Origin: an uncultured Shimia sp.
Lineage (GTDB): Bacteria > Pseudomonadota > Alphaproteobacteria > Rhodobacterales > Rhodobacteraceae
Direction of reading: 5' to 3'
NCBI GenBank assembly: GCA_937897325.1
Contig: CALCOY010000118.1
Span: 1 to 60,068 of the forward strand
Length of the DNA: 60,068 bases
The notes below the pieces were generated by a model. That model was not told where the DNA came from. It was given only the letters and a program-made list of their open reading frames with translations, and did not search any database. Below are positions 59,908-60,068 of this stretch, one piece after another; the stretch's first letter is position 1, and each line of letters begins with the position of its first letter. The position numbers and the translations under genes were made by a program.

Positions 59908-60068
59908 CAGATAAACACCCCATGTTCCATACATGGTCGGCGATGTAAGCGCCGATCAGTTTCCCATTTTTTAGACACTTCCATCCGTACTTTTGACACG
60001 ACATCGCCTCCTGATCGCGGCGCAGGATTTTGAAGTGGGACGTTTCGGGTGTTTTGAGCGGCCATCCG
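59908..60068. other. window end, upstream region of gltS
   Basis: 161 bp with no gene identified. It presumably carried the gltS promoter on the minus strand. An open frame can be extended by nine codons to 59934, but the ATG at 59907 is the better start. Confidence 0.4.

Noticed and set aside
1-60068. CRISPR arrays, tRNA or rRNA genes
   Set aside because: I looked for regularly spaced direct repeats, cloverleaf patterns and rRNA-like conserved stretches and found none I could defend.

Overview
The window looks like an alphaproteobacterial chromosome, most likely from the Rhodobacterales (Roseobacter group). The basis is protein style and gene order: a separate F0 operon atpI-atpB-atpE, a compact pqqABCDE operon behind a lanthanide-type PQQ alcohol dehydrogenase, many periplasmic-binding-protein peptide importers, and GC-rich coding with ATGA stop/start overlaps. 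No sequence search was run; every family name comes from motifs and length.

Layout. 1-1338: the start of the F0 ATP synthase operon on the minus strand, cut by the window edge inside atpE. 1423-5591: small regulators and housekeeping-type accessory genes (ArsR, EamA transporter with LysR, AzoR, a membrane protein, an exported protein). 5769-14990: a PQQ alcohol-oxidation block, consisting of a PQQ dehydrogenase with a strong terminator, a LuxR-type response regulator, a FIST-domain sensor (NosP-like), a hybrid histidine kinase (NahK/ErcS'-like) and pqqABCDE. 15099-17267: a fumarylacetoacetase-family hydrolase divergent from a PLP decarboxylase.

17268-21424 is a decayed mobile-element zone. 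It holds a frameshifted IS110-family transposase and an IS5-family remnant with nonsense codons. Each remnant carries a short palindromic insertion, and the two insertions resemble each other. 21425-28234 is a small-molecule cluster bounded by two LysR genes: three SnoaL/NTF2-like proteins, an SDR, a luciferase-like monooxygenase, a CmcJ/NvfI-type oxidoreductase and a DUF1330 protein.

28469-47520 is a 19-kb catabolic locus that appears to be organised around one MarR regulator. On the minus strand run creatininase, ketopantoate-reductase-like, SDR, M20 peptidase, EamA transporter, formamidase and amidase genes plus a complete peptide-type ABC importer. Divergently on the plus strand is a second complete five-gene importer. 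Two MarR-like operators lie in the divergent promoter region. Together the genes suggest uptake and hydrolysis of amide, peptide or cyclic-ureide-like nitrogen compounds.

47830-59907 is mixed. It has another IS5-family remnant, a LysR gene, an outer-membrane barrel, and three exported enzymes (an AhpD/CMD-like protein with a thrombospondin-type-3 Ca-binding tail, a SnoaL-like protein and an alpha/beta hydrolase). It also has a second minus-strand unit (membrane protein, SDR, FMN reductase), a LysR pseudogene, a lipoprotein hydrolase, and a broken gltS that seems fused by deletion to a broken K+-channel gene. I saw no tRNA, rRNA or CRISPR array.
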